A stretch of DNA of 64,000 bases, from contig VXBM01000015.1 of the NCBI GenBank assembly GCA_013400155.1, forward strand, positions 644,233-708,232, in the 5' to 3' direction. The notes beneath the pieces were generated by a model. That model worked only from the letters and a program-made list of their open reading frames with translations, was not told where the DNA came from and ran no database searches. Origin of the DNA: Helopsaltes ochotensis. Its lineage: Eukaryota; Chordata; Aves; Passeriformes; Locustellidae. The translations under genes and the position numbers were made by a program. How positions within the stretch are numbered: position 1 is the first letter of the stretch; every line of letters begins with the position of its first letter. Shown in pieces: positions 49,301 to 60,800 of the stretch.

Positions 49301-52300
49301 AATTGAAAGGCTCTCAGAAAGGTGTGTTTTATTCCCAAAGTTGCTTGTACTGGCATATGAATGTTAAGTCCTGTTAAGGTGACATGCCAAAATTTATGGA
49401 CTCTTTTGTATCATGCACACTGGCAACAGTTTTCAAGCGTGCATGGAGACAAATGACTTTTCTCAGAACATGGAAACTGCATGTCATTTATAAAATGTGG
49501 TATATAGGAAAGGACTTCCCTTTACCAGAAGTAAAAAGCATAATGATTAAAATCCCAACCCCCACAGTAGTTCATATCTGCACTTACTGCTTTGATCAGC
49601 ATATCCAAGTCTTTAGGTTCAAACGTGTCAGGATTCTGATGGTTCAGGTGCTCGAACTGCTTAAGGAGAGCCTGATGGTCTATACCAGTGTCTGGAAGAA
49701 CAAGGTACACATGTAAAATATTAAAATAAATTTGAAATCCAGAAAAATCAAGAACCTTTCATGTGGGAGCTCATGCCTTGGTAAGTACCTGAGGTTCCCT
49801 GAGGACTGAATAATTTTTTCATTGTTGTAGGAAACTACAGTAACATTTCTAAAGTTGCTTTTCCTGAAGCAGGTTGGCAAACTTGATGGCAATTTGCACT
49901 TCCTTCCTTCTGATGGGTCAGTGCTGCATCGCACATAATCATTTTACATGCACAAATTACAGCTTCTGTTTCAGCAAGGGAAAGTATGATCAATTTGAGT
50001 TCTACAAACTAAAAAAAAAAATCTTTTATTATCTTTTATATAAATGAGATAGTTGAAATTGTGCTCTACCAAATCTAACAACTTGTATATTTTTCCTGTA
50101 TGGGGAGAAGACCAACTCTCCTGCCGCCCTGGACATTTTGCAAATGACATGCATCCGGACAATGATTTATGTACAATATGGTGTAAAATTGCATCAAATC
50201 AATTAAGCAGATATTCAAACTTTACTTGTAGAAAAAAGAGAAGTGCAAGAAAGTGGAGAGACAGGTCTTGTGTCTAAAACCTGGAAACATTTTCTCCAAA
50301 CACCAATATCAACACTCAATGCACTAACAACTAAACACATTTCTACCATAGCTTTTCTAGCTGTTACCATGGTCTCTGAACACTAATGCTACATAGTAAC
50401 ATTTTCTTAAGAAATGCATGCTTCCATAAGTACAACAGTTGTGACAAGCTTTTTCTAGATGGCTTAGCAAAGAATATCTTATTAAAAAAATAAATTGGAA
50501 AACATTTTTTCTGAACATACTGCTCTTTCACAAACTATCTGCTTTACAATCAATGCTGTGTTTGCATTAACACAAAATAGCAAACACTGGCCAGGGCAGA
50601 TTTCAACCATCATTCCTCTCTGGTGAGGTCATAATTTCTGTTTAAATATATGTGTCTTTGTGTTTGAAACATTTTTAGAAGTGTAATAATAGACTTAAGA
50701 AAAACCAACAAACAATAAAAAAAACCAATCCCCAAACCCATTTTTCTCCATTTCTTACATTTAGGGGAAAAGATTCATTCTATTTGACACTATTTGCCTG
50801 TCGCATTACTGTATGATCTGAGACCCAACTCCTAACATTCTTCTGGCCTGTACTGATCAGTCAAGTAGGATCTTGGTGAAAATGTTTAAAAACACATCTG
50901 GGTGAGGACTGAATATATGCTGAATATAATCTCAGATCTAGTTGTTTGGGGTTTTTTAGACCTGATCCAGGTGAGAGGAAAGAAAAGAGGAGGTTGTTGT
51001 GTGCCTTTTTTTCTTTTTGTGGATCAGACAGAGGACTAAGATACTGAGTGGTGTTAAAGGGAAAAGACTGCAAGAGCAAATAAAAGGAAGTCAAACCACT
51101 CTGCCTGCTGCTGCTATAGAATTCCCCCTGTGCATATTCCAAGATGTTGTCTAGCTGTGTAGATGCAGCTGTATGTTATAGGTAATCTAGCCACACTTGT
51201 ATATGATGTGAAGCACTCATGGGCAAAGCTGACTTATAAACTTTGCACAATTATTTTACATCTTAGTACATGTCTGAATATTCTGAACTGCAATAATCTG
51301 TTCCCAAATGTAAGATACCAGATTTATGGCAAGATCTGAGATGTTGGGGGGAATTATTTTTCTAAAGCAGTTACTGTTAGTTACTACTGATTTATGAAAG
51401 CAGAGAAGGGTAGAAGTAATCAGTCCATTAAACTTCAAAATACCTAAAACATCTGTGTACACAGCCAGGTACCAGCTAGCTGCTGTTGCCTAGCTTTGAA
51501 TGTCACCATGGTGTCACTAGACTGCCTGTCTGCAACAGGAACAACATCTCCATGAACATTTATTTACATGTGCACACTTCTTCAGTCTATTTGCCACATC
51601 TAAATTAGCTTAGCCTGCAAGGCAGATTCCCTATTCCAGGAGTACTTTATTTGATGCATTATGTATTCAATTCCTTAGGATTCCACTCAAAAACTTGCAA
51701 ACACCTTTATAACAGTAAAATACTGACCAAAAAAAAATCATTTTCTACCCCCTAAGGATACAAAATACTGTGTCATTTTTTTTTTCTTAAACACAGTCCT
51801 ACTATTTTAATGGTTCTCTGTGAGTAATCTATGAACTGATGCATTACAAAAATAAGAGGTTGAAAATAAGAGGTAGAGGTATCTGAAAAACCCACTGACA
51901 GAAACAAGTTCAGTTATTTATAAAACAGAGATGGCTTTTCTCTTCTCCCTAGTTTCCTATAAAGACAGGTCTTTAATGGCTCCAGGCCAGCTCAGAAAGA
52001 ACATTCACTCTCAGTTTAGTCATTATTGGTGACAACAAACAATGCACAACTGCTGGACTTTGGCATTTCTCGAATACAATTCCATCTGTTAGCTCACCTA
52101 GATAAATTCTGTATTCTTACCTTGAACAGAATCCATTTTAGCTTTAATTAACATTCTTAATCTTGCTACCTCTTGTCTTTTTAGTTCATCCAGCCGTGTT
52201 CTCACATGGTGGCTTACTAAATCAAGCTCTCTGCTTAGCTTTCCACTCTGTCAAAAAACAAAGAAGTCATGCATAAACACTGGAAGAAAGAAGCCTTTAG

Positions 52301-53790
52301 GATTCCCATTAGACATAAGCTGCAGGACAGCAGACTAATGGCAGTCTCTGGCAATACTGTAGGCCACACTGTAAGAAACTCAACAATTTTTTGAAGATCA
52401 GATTCAACATTTTTATGGTTATGGAAACAGAGAGCAATCCTAAAAGCTTTCGGAAAAGAGGATTCTAAGTATCTTGCTCCTCCAAAGAGCAAGACCATAA
52501 CCTTGAAGGAGCAATGCCTAATAATGTTTGTGACCAATTTCTTGATCAAATATTCTCAACTGAGTTCAAAAGAACTGTGAGAAGCACACAAAGTACCTCA
52601 TCCACTCAAGGAGGGCTGTTAGGCTTGAGGGAAGGTACAAGGCAGCAGCAGCCACTGCTGTGTACTGCAAGAACCTGGAAATGGAGAGCAATCTCCAAAG
52701 GTGACACGAGATACAGCACAGAAGGAAAAGATGCCACAAGCTGCCAACAGCAACATGAGGGATTAAAGGAAACACAAAAGGCAGGATCTCCTCCTTAAGT
52801 CTGTCACTTTAGACTGTTTCCTACTAGTCCCTTCCTAAATTTCTAGCTCCTGAAGGGGCAATGCACAACAGCCACCACCTAGAGCCAGAAAGGAAGAAAG
52901 AAGACAACATACATGCTCATGATTATGGATTGAATTAACCTCAATTTAACTATTTTTTTCTTTTAACCTACCTTTATTTCTTCTATGTCAGCAGTCTGGA
53001 GTTTCTCCCTGAAATGCTTATCAGTTTCCAAGACATCAATTACTTGCCTGAGATATTCATCATAATAAAGTCCTGTATCCTTAAAAAAAAATAAAAGGAA
53101 ACTGAGGGACGACTATACAGACAAACAATTAGTTATAAACTGACACTCTAATCTTAGCAACACAGGCACTATGCTGTTTTACATATCTTAGTGTTTTCAG
53201 ATTTGCATCATTGCCCTATAGCAATTTTTGATCCATTTGTTTCAGCAACTGACAAAGAAGAGGAGAAAAGTGATTAGGAATCCTTATAATACACAAACAT
53301 CTGTCTGTATGTTAATACAGAGTACAATTCATTAGTTACTGTACTATTTGAAACAGTGAACTGGAATCAGTGACTGGAATTTTCTACGGCACCACCCAAT
53401 CACTTGAAGTATGTCCCTGTGGAACAGTATATTCCTCCTGTTGTAAGCTGGGAATTCCTTCCATGTGCCACGTCACCTTTAGCATCTCATTGAAAAAAAT
53501 AAAGAGCAAATTTAAACAGAATCTCCTCACAGTAGATGGCACACACTGACAATACTGGAGAATATCAGTTACCTTCTAAAGGAGATTGCTATATCCAGAT
53601 CATTAACAATTAGGATAAACAATCAGACCAGTTTCTTTATACTTACTGGATTTTCTACCTTCTCTCCTTCTACATGGCCTTCTGCTTTGACTTTTGTCTT
53701 ATCTATGTCTATAGGTACAGCTTCCAAGGCCATTAGGAGACATGTCATCAGCAAAAGACACTGTTGGGGCAGGACAGATAACCTCTTCAT
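40192..53790 (-). CDS. NUCB2: NUCB2 (nucleobindin-2, nesfatin precursor), 12 coding exons
   Basis: Secreted and Golgi calcium-binding protein, precursor of the anorexigenic peptide nesfatin-1. Coding exons in transcript order: 53790-53647, 53079-52972, 52247-52121, 49691-49588, 47989-47804, 47152-47062, 45490-45432, 44278-44186, 43176-43087, 42553-42383, 42103-42022 and 40304-40192. The lengths sum to 1368 bases: 455 residues plus stop. Signal peptide 1-24 (cleavage after ALEA), nesfatin-1 region 25-106 followed by the dibasic K107-R108, a second dibasic R188-R189, two EF-hand loops (254-265 DVNNDGFLDEQE and 306-317 DINKDRLVTLEE), an acidic stretch between them, and a glutamine- and leucine-rich coiled coil about 343-398. 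All splice phases agree and all donors are GT. The last 37 residues have no counterpart in the 420-residue human protein. Confidence 0.97.
40305..42021 (-). other. NUCB2: NUCB2 last intron with an unexplained open frame
   Basis: 1.7 kb intron, GTATGT ... TTTTACAG. It contains a 69-codon frame (41339-41130, -) with balanced, coding-like codon choice but no clear donor after it and no family I recognise. Confidence 0.6.
42022..42103 (-). CDS. NUCB2: NUCB2 exon: end of coiled coil
   Basis: Reads VVKQMEQKKLQQGNPPAVPG then GELKIQP and ends with one C of the next codon before GTATGT. The human protein stops two residues beyond this exon; here the frame continues. Confidence 0.93.
42383..42553 (-). 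CDS. NUCB2: NUCB2 exon: coiled coil / leucine zipper
   Basis: 57 codons beginning TLDQQQLFTEEELKEFENHI and continuing as a heptad-rich glutamine/glutamate/lysine helix (AEELQKQKEELQRQHDQL). It corresponds to the nucleobindin leucine zipper used in dimerisation. Donor GTACAT. Confidence 0.95.
43087..43176 (-). CDS. NUCB2: NUCB2 exon: EF-hand 2 loop
   Basis: Reads VDINKDRLVTLEEFLRATEK then KEFLEPDSWE. The loop DINKDRLVTLEE has arginine at position 6, where glycine is usual; human nucleobindin-2 shares this. Donor GTAATG. Confidence 0.96.
44186..44278 (-). CDS. NUCB2: NUCB2 exon: acidic region between EF-hands
   Basis: 31 codons: LEKVYDPKNEEDDMVEMEEE then RLRMREHVMNE, matching the human sequence as I recall it. 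The acidic stretch separates the two EF-hands. Donor GTGGGG is the weakest looking of the gene. Confidence 0.96.
45432..45490 (-). CDS. NUCB2: NUCB2 exon: EF-hand 1 loop
   Basis: Short 59-base exon carrying the calcium loop DVNNDGFLDEQE with acidic residues at positions 1, 5, 9 and 12 and glycine at 6: a canonical, probably functional loop. It ends LEALFTKE before GTAAAA. Confidence 0.96.
46229..46277 (+). repeat. CR1-type 3' tail remnant
   Basis: A short piece with ATCATTAAGGTCCCTTC and CAAACCATTCTATGA, the last 40-50 bases of a CR1 element. It lies in a NUCB2 intron, antisense to the gene. Confidence 0.8.
47062..47152 (-). CDS. NUCB2: NUCB2 exon leading into EF-hand 1
   Basis: Reads GSKDQLKEVWEEADGLDPNE then FDPKTFFKLH and ends one base into the first aspartate of EF-hand 1. 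Donor GTAAGA. Confidence 0.96.
47804..47989 (-). CDS. NUCB2: NUCB2 exon: basic/acidic helical segment
   Basis: 62 codons from ATSDLENYDKTRHEEFKKYE through KEHERREYLKTLDEEKRKKE to HPKVHHP. It contains the dibasic RR (188-189) between the nesfatin-2 and nesfatin-3 segments and the lysine-rich stretch noted as a DNA-binding region in nucleobindins. Donor GTAAGG. Confidence 0.96.
49588..49691 (-). CDS. NUCB2: NUCB2 exon 4 (coding)
   Basis: Reads TGIDHQALLKQFEHLNHQNP then DTFEPKDLDMLIKA. Acceptor TTCTTCCAG, donor GTAAGT. Part of the nesfatin-2 segment. Confidence 0.96.
52121..52247 (-). CDS. NUCB2: NUCB2 exon: nesfatin-1 C-terminus and KR cleavage site
   Basis: Reads SGKLSRELDLVSHHVRTRLD then ELKRQEVARL. 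The dibasic KR in ELKRQE (residues 107-108) is the expected prohormone convertase site that releases nesfatin-1. Ends one base into an aspartate codon; donor GTAAGA. Confidence 0.96.
52972..53079 (-). CDS. NUCB2: NUCB2 exon: nesfatin-1 core
   Basis: 36 codons, phase 0 at both ends: DTGLYYDEYLRQVIDVLETD then KHFREKLQTADIEEIK. This is the conserved mid-segment of nesfatin-1, which carries its feeding-suppression activity in mammals. Donor GTAGGT. Confidence 0.96.
53647..53790 (-). CDS. NUCB2: NUCB2 exon: start codon, signal peptide
   Basis: The ATG directly follows a good acceptor (CTGGTCTCATTTCAG), so the 5' UTR must lie in an upstream exon. It reads MKRLSVLPQQCLLLMTCLLM then ALEA, the signal peptide, followed by VPIDIDKTKV, the nesfatin-1 N-terminus. 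48 codons, donor GTAAGT. Confidence 0.96.
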
Positions 53791-54721
53791 CTGAAATGAG
53801 ACCAGGTCACACAAATTAACATACATCATGGTAGGCTACTGTACTGAGGAAAATATTTTTCCATTCCTACACAGACACCTGCAATAACCCACCCTCCTCA
53901 CAATGTCCTGCTCTCAAGGAATACAAAAACTCAAAGAAGTAAATACAGCCTTAATTTTTAAAGACCATTCTTAGGCAAACAGATTTTCCTCAGACTGGCT
54001 TCCACTTGTGTGCCCAAACCTAAATAGTAAATGGTGAGAGGTTTGTAACCTGCTGAGGTATTATCAGTAACAGATGGGAACACCTATTTAGAATGTTCAA
54101 GTCTCACATAACTAATACTGACATTCCTACTTGGATCATGCCTTTGCTGAATTTATTGGCAAACTCCTAAAGATCATTAGGGACATTGAATCAGATCTTA
54201 GTGGAGTAATGCCAGTGGATTTTATGTTTCAACCCTGAAATACTTTGCCTAATTAGGAGTCAAGATCCCCTCCAAAATTTATTTGCAGGAAGAATATTTT
54301 ACAATCCATGTTCTATCCATATTTCAGTGGATAGAGATTCCTGAAAAATGACAGGAATTCACACTACCTGAAATTGTTGCAGAGGCCAGGACTTTATTAA
54401 GCTAGTTTTCCCACTCTTTCTTTAGTGTCTTAGGTGGAGCTAACTCACACATAATTTGATGAGCACTGCGCACTTTGAGTTCTTGACCTTTGTCTTCTTC
54501 CTCTCTATCAAACTTGGTTGAAAATAATTAATTCAGAAGCTGGTAAGATGGAATAATTAGAGTGAGTACAGGGAATCCAGCTAAAAAAAGTAATGATGGT
54601 AATCTAGCATCTGACAGCAAAGTCTGGCTCTTGAGACAATCTGGCCAGTTCAGACTGTGACACTGCACTGTCTATGGGTATTCTCTAACAAGTTTGAGCA
54701 AACTCCAGTATTATTACTATT

Positions 54722-54747
54722 ATTTATATTACATTGGTAATATAAAT
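54722..54747. repeat. Perfect 11-bp inverted repeat, 4-base loop
   Basis: ATTTATATTAC, loop ATTG, then GTAATATAAAT. The stem is perfect but consists almost entirely of A and T, within AT-rich sequence. Confidence 0.85.
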
Positions 54748-56261
54748 CACCTCCTAGAAGGTAGAAGTTGCCAGTCAAAGACTGTCTAAAATTAGCTTAG
54801 ATATGTCAAAGAAAAAAACATAATACTGAAGTAATGTGCAGTCAAATAAATCAGAAGTATACCTTCGACACGAATTTCTGTACAAGTGCTTTAGCAAGTC
54901 ATGCGAGGAATTCTGTCAAAAGTACTTATGTCCACCACACCACATCTCGTTTTAGGGGGATGGGTGACAGGGACAAACTAATTACGGTGTCAGTGCCAGT
55001 TTTCCTGACTACATGATCTGGTACTTGACAGAGACGCATTGCTTTTGCTTGGGTTAAGCTGGCCTTTACTACGGCAATAAATGTTGATAGTGGTACATAC
55101 TTAATATTAAGCATTGCTGACACCCTTTATTCCCCCTTATTCAACTGCTAGGAAAATAAAAACACTCTAATACAAAAAAAAAAAAAGCATTCAAGATATT
55201 ATTTTGTTTTGTTGGGGGATGAGGAAATAGCTAGAGATAAAAGTATATCCACTTATCCATCTATTTTTTATATGTCAAAGGCTCAAGAATTACAAGAATT
55301 TTCTAAAACTGTTTTTTCTTAATCACATCTTCAGCTAAAGGAGCCTAAATGGATTATGCTCTGCAAATATCTGTTACTTGCAATTTTAAAAATAACTAAT
55401 ATCTGATCATTACCAGATGGGATAGCAGGAGCTATTGTTGCTGCCACATTGAGCATTTGAAATTGGATGTCAGCACTGCTGTCAGATTCACAAGTCTGAC
55501 TAGCCCTGCCTAGGTTATGCCCTTAAAACAAGCAAACAAACACACAAAGAAACCAGACACAGACTGATTTGCTGAAACTGGTATGCTAATTTCTATGGCT
55601 CTACACAAACTACTGGCTTGCAGGGACTTACAAAGCTGATGAGTGAAAGGGTTAATTATTCACTAGTGCTTTTAAAAATTCCAAAGCTCCAGTATGTTGG
55701 GTGTTTTTCATTACAAAATATTGTTGTATAAATACTGTGCCTCCGTTTGTAATTTTAACAGTGTTTACTCACAGGAGATTATGATAATAACTAACAAATA
55801 CTAGGTCTTCAAGTCTCCTAATCTTGATGCAGATGCCAAGACTCAGTAGTTCCCAGTACTACAGGTAAAACAAAAACCCACCTTGCTGAACTTTTGCAGA
55901 TTATGAATGGGGCTGTCTAGTAATTTCTAAGTGAAAGGACATAAGCATGCTTGAAGTCTAGGAAATGCATGTGAAACAAAACTAATAAACCCCAAAGTAC
56001 TTATCAAGTATATAAAGTTTTATATATATACGTACCCTCAGCTTTTGGAAGACATTTTTAGAAGTTATGTATGTTTGAAATATTCATTTTTAAACAGTGT
56101 AGCCTTCTGATAATACTAAAAATCTGGAACCTGATAGATGGGTGTTTTTCCAACCATAATATTTTCATATATACAAAATTACAATAATAAAAGCAATTTA
56201 TTTTTATTATTATTATACACTGCTCTAGTTATGCAAGGTGTGTAAACAGTGTTTTAGAAAA

Positions 56262-56318
56262 TCATTATGAAATGAGCATGCTCAAGCTCATTATGGCTAT
56301 GAAATAAGCATGCTCAAG
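56262..56318. repeat. Imperfect tandem duplication
   Basis: Two successive copies of a unit containing CATTATG...GAAAT(G/A)AGCATGCTCAAGC, spaced about 32 bases apart, with one mismatch in the shared core and a few inserted bases in the second copy. Confidence 0.75.
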
Positions 56319-57778
56319 CCCAGCAGGTGATGGCAGAGAAGCACAGAAAGCCAGAAACTCGGGTGCTTCCCACACGTCTGGCATTGACTCATTCTTTGCT
56401 TACAGCAAGTGCTAAAGCCAACACTCTCAACAATGACATCTGGTCTTTGATCCATTTTATAGACATCTCTTAAAGTTCCTGACCTACAACTTCTAGTAAC
56501 ATGAACAGTTGTGGAGACCAGGATTACCAGTTTAGGTTGAAGGGGGGCGCACTTAGATTTTCCAGACTTGGTCCTTGCTCCTGAGGAACACTGATACATA
56601 AAATGTTCATGCTGAGCTGAAACAACTGAGATCTAAGTAACCACGTTGGGTCTGCCAAACTCCATATGAGGGAGCTCTAATCACCTCCAGATTTGGGATG
56701 GGCAACTGGAGCTGTATCATCCTCAACTATCTCTGCAGTAGCCAGCAGAGTGGATCTATCAAGAGACCTAATCAAACTAAGTGCCATTGGCTCTGCTGAC
56801 ATTCTCTGGAATTTGTGCTCATGGGCAATGGGGTGTTTTTAACCTTTGTTATTACATGTTGTCATACATAATGGGAAAGACTGGATGATATCACAGTATG
56901 TGATATCTATTTGATGAAATAGGCTGCTCTATTTGATGTAAAAGACTTCTATTAGGCAGTTTTGCTTCAGGTTGTGCAGTGGGTGTTTTTATTGTCGCTC
57001 TTTTGATCAAACAAGCTAAAAAATTTCACACATACTGGGAAGAATTAAAAGCAGGAGTGCAAAATGGGTAAGTAAACAGTATCTCTATCATCACAGCTGA
57101 CTTTGCAGACAACTATACCTAACACAGCATTTCCCACAGTATTCTCTGAGAAACCCAACTGTGATGTAACAAGTAAATTGGAAATACATTTCTTAGAATA
57201 AAGAACAATTACCTAGTGAAGACAGACTCACTGTATTTAGGTATCTACTACTCCAAGACTATACTCACCAAAATTTCCTTAAGAAAAGCAGGTGACTAAG
57301 ATATGAGTCAACCTGCAGAGTGTGCCAGTCACACCTGAGTCACTGACCACCTTCTACTCTGACGTGTATTAGAAGAGAGAAACCAGACCCATTGCAAAAT
57401 CTAACATTAATCACCTGCTGGAAAATCTCAGCACAATTCTCAAATTCAGCAGCTGTAGGGAAGAGTGAGAAAAGGCTGGATGAGAAGAAAAGTGGGGTCC
57501 TCCTTTGTGTTCCACCAAGTGAGTTCATTCCACTTCTAGCCTGCTACCAGCTGCTTTTAAGAGTTCTGGACTTTTGAAAACCCATTCCTGGATGCCCAAC
57601 CCTTCCCAGGCATTTAGAGTGCATCCATGTGTCTGACATGGGAATTTGGCTTTCTTCTGTACTAGACCCACCAAGAGAGCAATCACAGAGGGTGCTGCAG
57701 AAGAGGAGCAGTGTCAGTTTGCTCGCTGCCATAGCAGTACATAATGCACAGCATACATCCTCCTGCCCCGCCATGTGG

Positions 57779-57806
57779 CGTATTATTATTATTATTATTA
57801 TTACTA
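57779..57806. repeat. (TTA)n microsatellite
   Basis: About eight TAT/TTA units in an unbroken run, followed by an imperfect unit TTACTATTACTG. Confidence 0.9.
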
Positions 57807-60800
57807 TTACTGTTCTTCCTACTTCTATAAGCTTTACTAGAACTATAAACTGTTATGGATCTGCCCAGCTGACTACTTTCTCAAAGACAGATGGAGAGTG
57901 TTACAATTAATGTTACAATTGTCATCTGGAAGTTAAGTGATTTTAGTCAAAGGCAAGTAGCCCATCCAGATGTAAAGGTAGCACAACTGTAATTTGCTGT
58001 TATCAAAAATCAATCGTATCTTTACAAGAAGGATAAACAAACATTCCCACTTGTAGTACATAAAGAGAACTAATCATAAAAGTAGTGCTCTAGAACTGAC
58101 AAATACTGTAGTTTATAAACAAAGCCAATATCCTAAGCTTTCAGGGAAAAGGAAAAATAACTTCTCCAAGTATTTCAAAAAACAGAGCAAGAGCCAAGAG
58201 AATAAGACAGTCAGCAGAAAACAGAGTCACCAGTGTACTTGCATGAACAGAAAAATACAACTGGAAAAGAAAAGCTTTAGGCTGCCTGCCAGCAATCTCG
58301 ATTATTTGTTAATCACAAATTCCTATCAACATCAGTGAAACTGGATTGAATTTGAAGTTGAATTATAGAGAGCTACGGGCTTTGAGAGGTAACTACAAAA
58401 TGCTACTTCTAAAGTTTGCTCTAGCAACAGTAACACAAGCTGCTAAACACCTATTTTATACAGCTGCCAGGTGTTATAACATAAACCCAGAAATTACTTT
58501 TCATTAACGTAGCATCCATTGCCCAGAAAACAGCATCATGCAGGTACTGACATCTCCATCACCTTCCCAGCAAAGCACAAGTATTTTTAAAGAAGTAACA
58601 CCCCATGTCAAAGTTTCTAAAACTGACACAGGGAAAGCAATATAGTGATATCAGGATGCAGTGTCTGCACACATAGAAGCTCAGCGGATGGTTATGATGC
58701 AAGACAGCACAACCCTGTGTATGGCACATCGCACATATGCACTTGCCAAACCCATGTGTGCCATGATGGGCAATGAAAATATAAATTCGGACTCAGATAA
58801 GACACAAATAAATCTATTCACAAATTTCACATATGCCTGCTCTATCTGATATGGAAGTAACTAAACCTGTGTGAGACACAGTGCAGCTGTGCAGGGTAAC
58901 AGGAATGTTCTCTACAGTCATGACCATGTGACTTCCTAAAAAAAAAAGCCAGGAAATAGATAAAATATATCTACTGATTTTTATTTTTCTAATAATGTTT
59001 CACCCTCAGTACTAGAATGAGATGTAAAAGTATTCCTTCATCAGTCTGCTCCAGTCACCTAGCATCCTCAATCTGTTCTTGCCTCTCTGAAACAGCAATA
59101 TACCTGTCGATGTAGCACAGTTTAAACAGGAAATGTTTCATTCCATGGGCTTTTTCCATTTCTCTAAAATTTATTTGCAAATCTATAAACTGATCCACTT
59201 ATAGAACCCTAAAAAAAACTGCATTAAATGTTTGAAATTAGGCAGAAAAAGATTATTCTTCTGCCATATTGTTTGGAAACACCAATGTTAGCTCCCCCCA
59301 GTTTTTTCAGCACTTGCTGCACAGACACCCTAAGCTATTATACCTTAAGCAAGGTATGAATCAATAGTTAATGCATTTTCTTCACACTGTTTGTCCAATG
59401 AGTTAATCTGGCATAAGCACAGCTGACATGTGGCAGCAATTTTGAGAAGCAAGTGGAAAAACCTGTTTGCACTCACTGTTAAGCTATAAACCTCTGGTTG
59501 TGGTGAGGGTGTTTCTTCACTCGGTCACCAGACCCCTACAGAGGGTTTGCTCCTTGAAGACACGAGCAGGAAATGACATGCAAAGGGAAATGGTTACAAG
59601 CTGCAATAGTTAACGTTCAAAACACAAAAACACCTGCACCCTTCCCCTCCCAAAAGAAAACTGATCCTTTTAGAAGTTAATGTGCAAGCTATTAACTAAG
59701 CCAGCTATTATTGCTATATAATTATATATATATAAAGTTTCATTATCCTTCAAGTAGTTTTCTTTTCTCTCAATGCTGTTCACTAACCCAATGACTCAGA
59801 TGTTGCTTTTTTTTTCCTGGCCAATATCCAATAGGTTTCACATTGGTCACACTGTCCTAATCTATTGTTAGAGCACATCCCACTCAGTTCTCTGCACCAG
59901 GAGACCTTCCTTATTTTTTCAAGAAGCATTTTAATCTTGCGTAGAAATAGTTCTTTATTAAACAGTATTATTTAAGTACATAAAGGCGCAGAAGAATACT
60001 TTTTTTCCCATCCGGTTTACTTAAATTCTTTGAGTTGTATTTGTTACATTTTCACTGCACTTGGGCTGCTTCATTCTCTTTACAAGTAAAAGCTGGCTGA
60101 TGGAACAGCTGCTTTTTTCAGCTTCCCAGAAAACACAGCATGCCTCAACTGTGCCTAGTACAACACTTGCTGAAAGAACCTTTTAAAAAATGCACTTCAG
60201 CTGTTTTATTAAATGAGTCATCTGATAGTAACATAAACTATGAATGCTCGAGTGGGAAAGAGCAATTTTATGTTCAAACCACATACAGTGTACGATAATA
60301 TCATGAAACAACACAACTATGTCCAGAAAGAAAGATGGCATAGAAGCAAATTGTACAGCTGATGCTACACGTGCGTAGCTCTGTCCTAAGTGAAATCTGA
60401 AAACTTTTCTTCTTGTTGTTGCAATATCAATGGTTCATCATTTAAAAACCTGTGTGCACACACATAAATATGTATTTATTTATATTATATATATATGTAT
60501 TTATAATATTACCTGCCTCCAAGAAATTTCCCTACCCTTGCTCAAAGAAATAAATAGCACTGTCTACATAGCTACCTTACTAACTTAAGAATATTAGCCT
60601 TGCTTTTCTAAGCAACTTACTTGGTTTTATTATTTCTTTCCAACAAGGCTGCCTCAGAAAAAGATTTATGAAGCCAAAAGTCAAGCAAAAACTTGTACTG
60701 AATTCAACGTATACTTGATAAAAATCTTATCGACTTCAAAAGGAAATTTAAAAAAAATTACTGCTACAACTATAGCTTCCTGCACTCTAATTTCAGTTCC

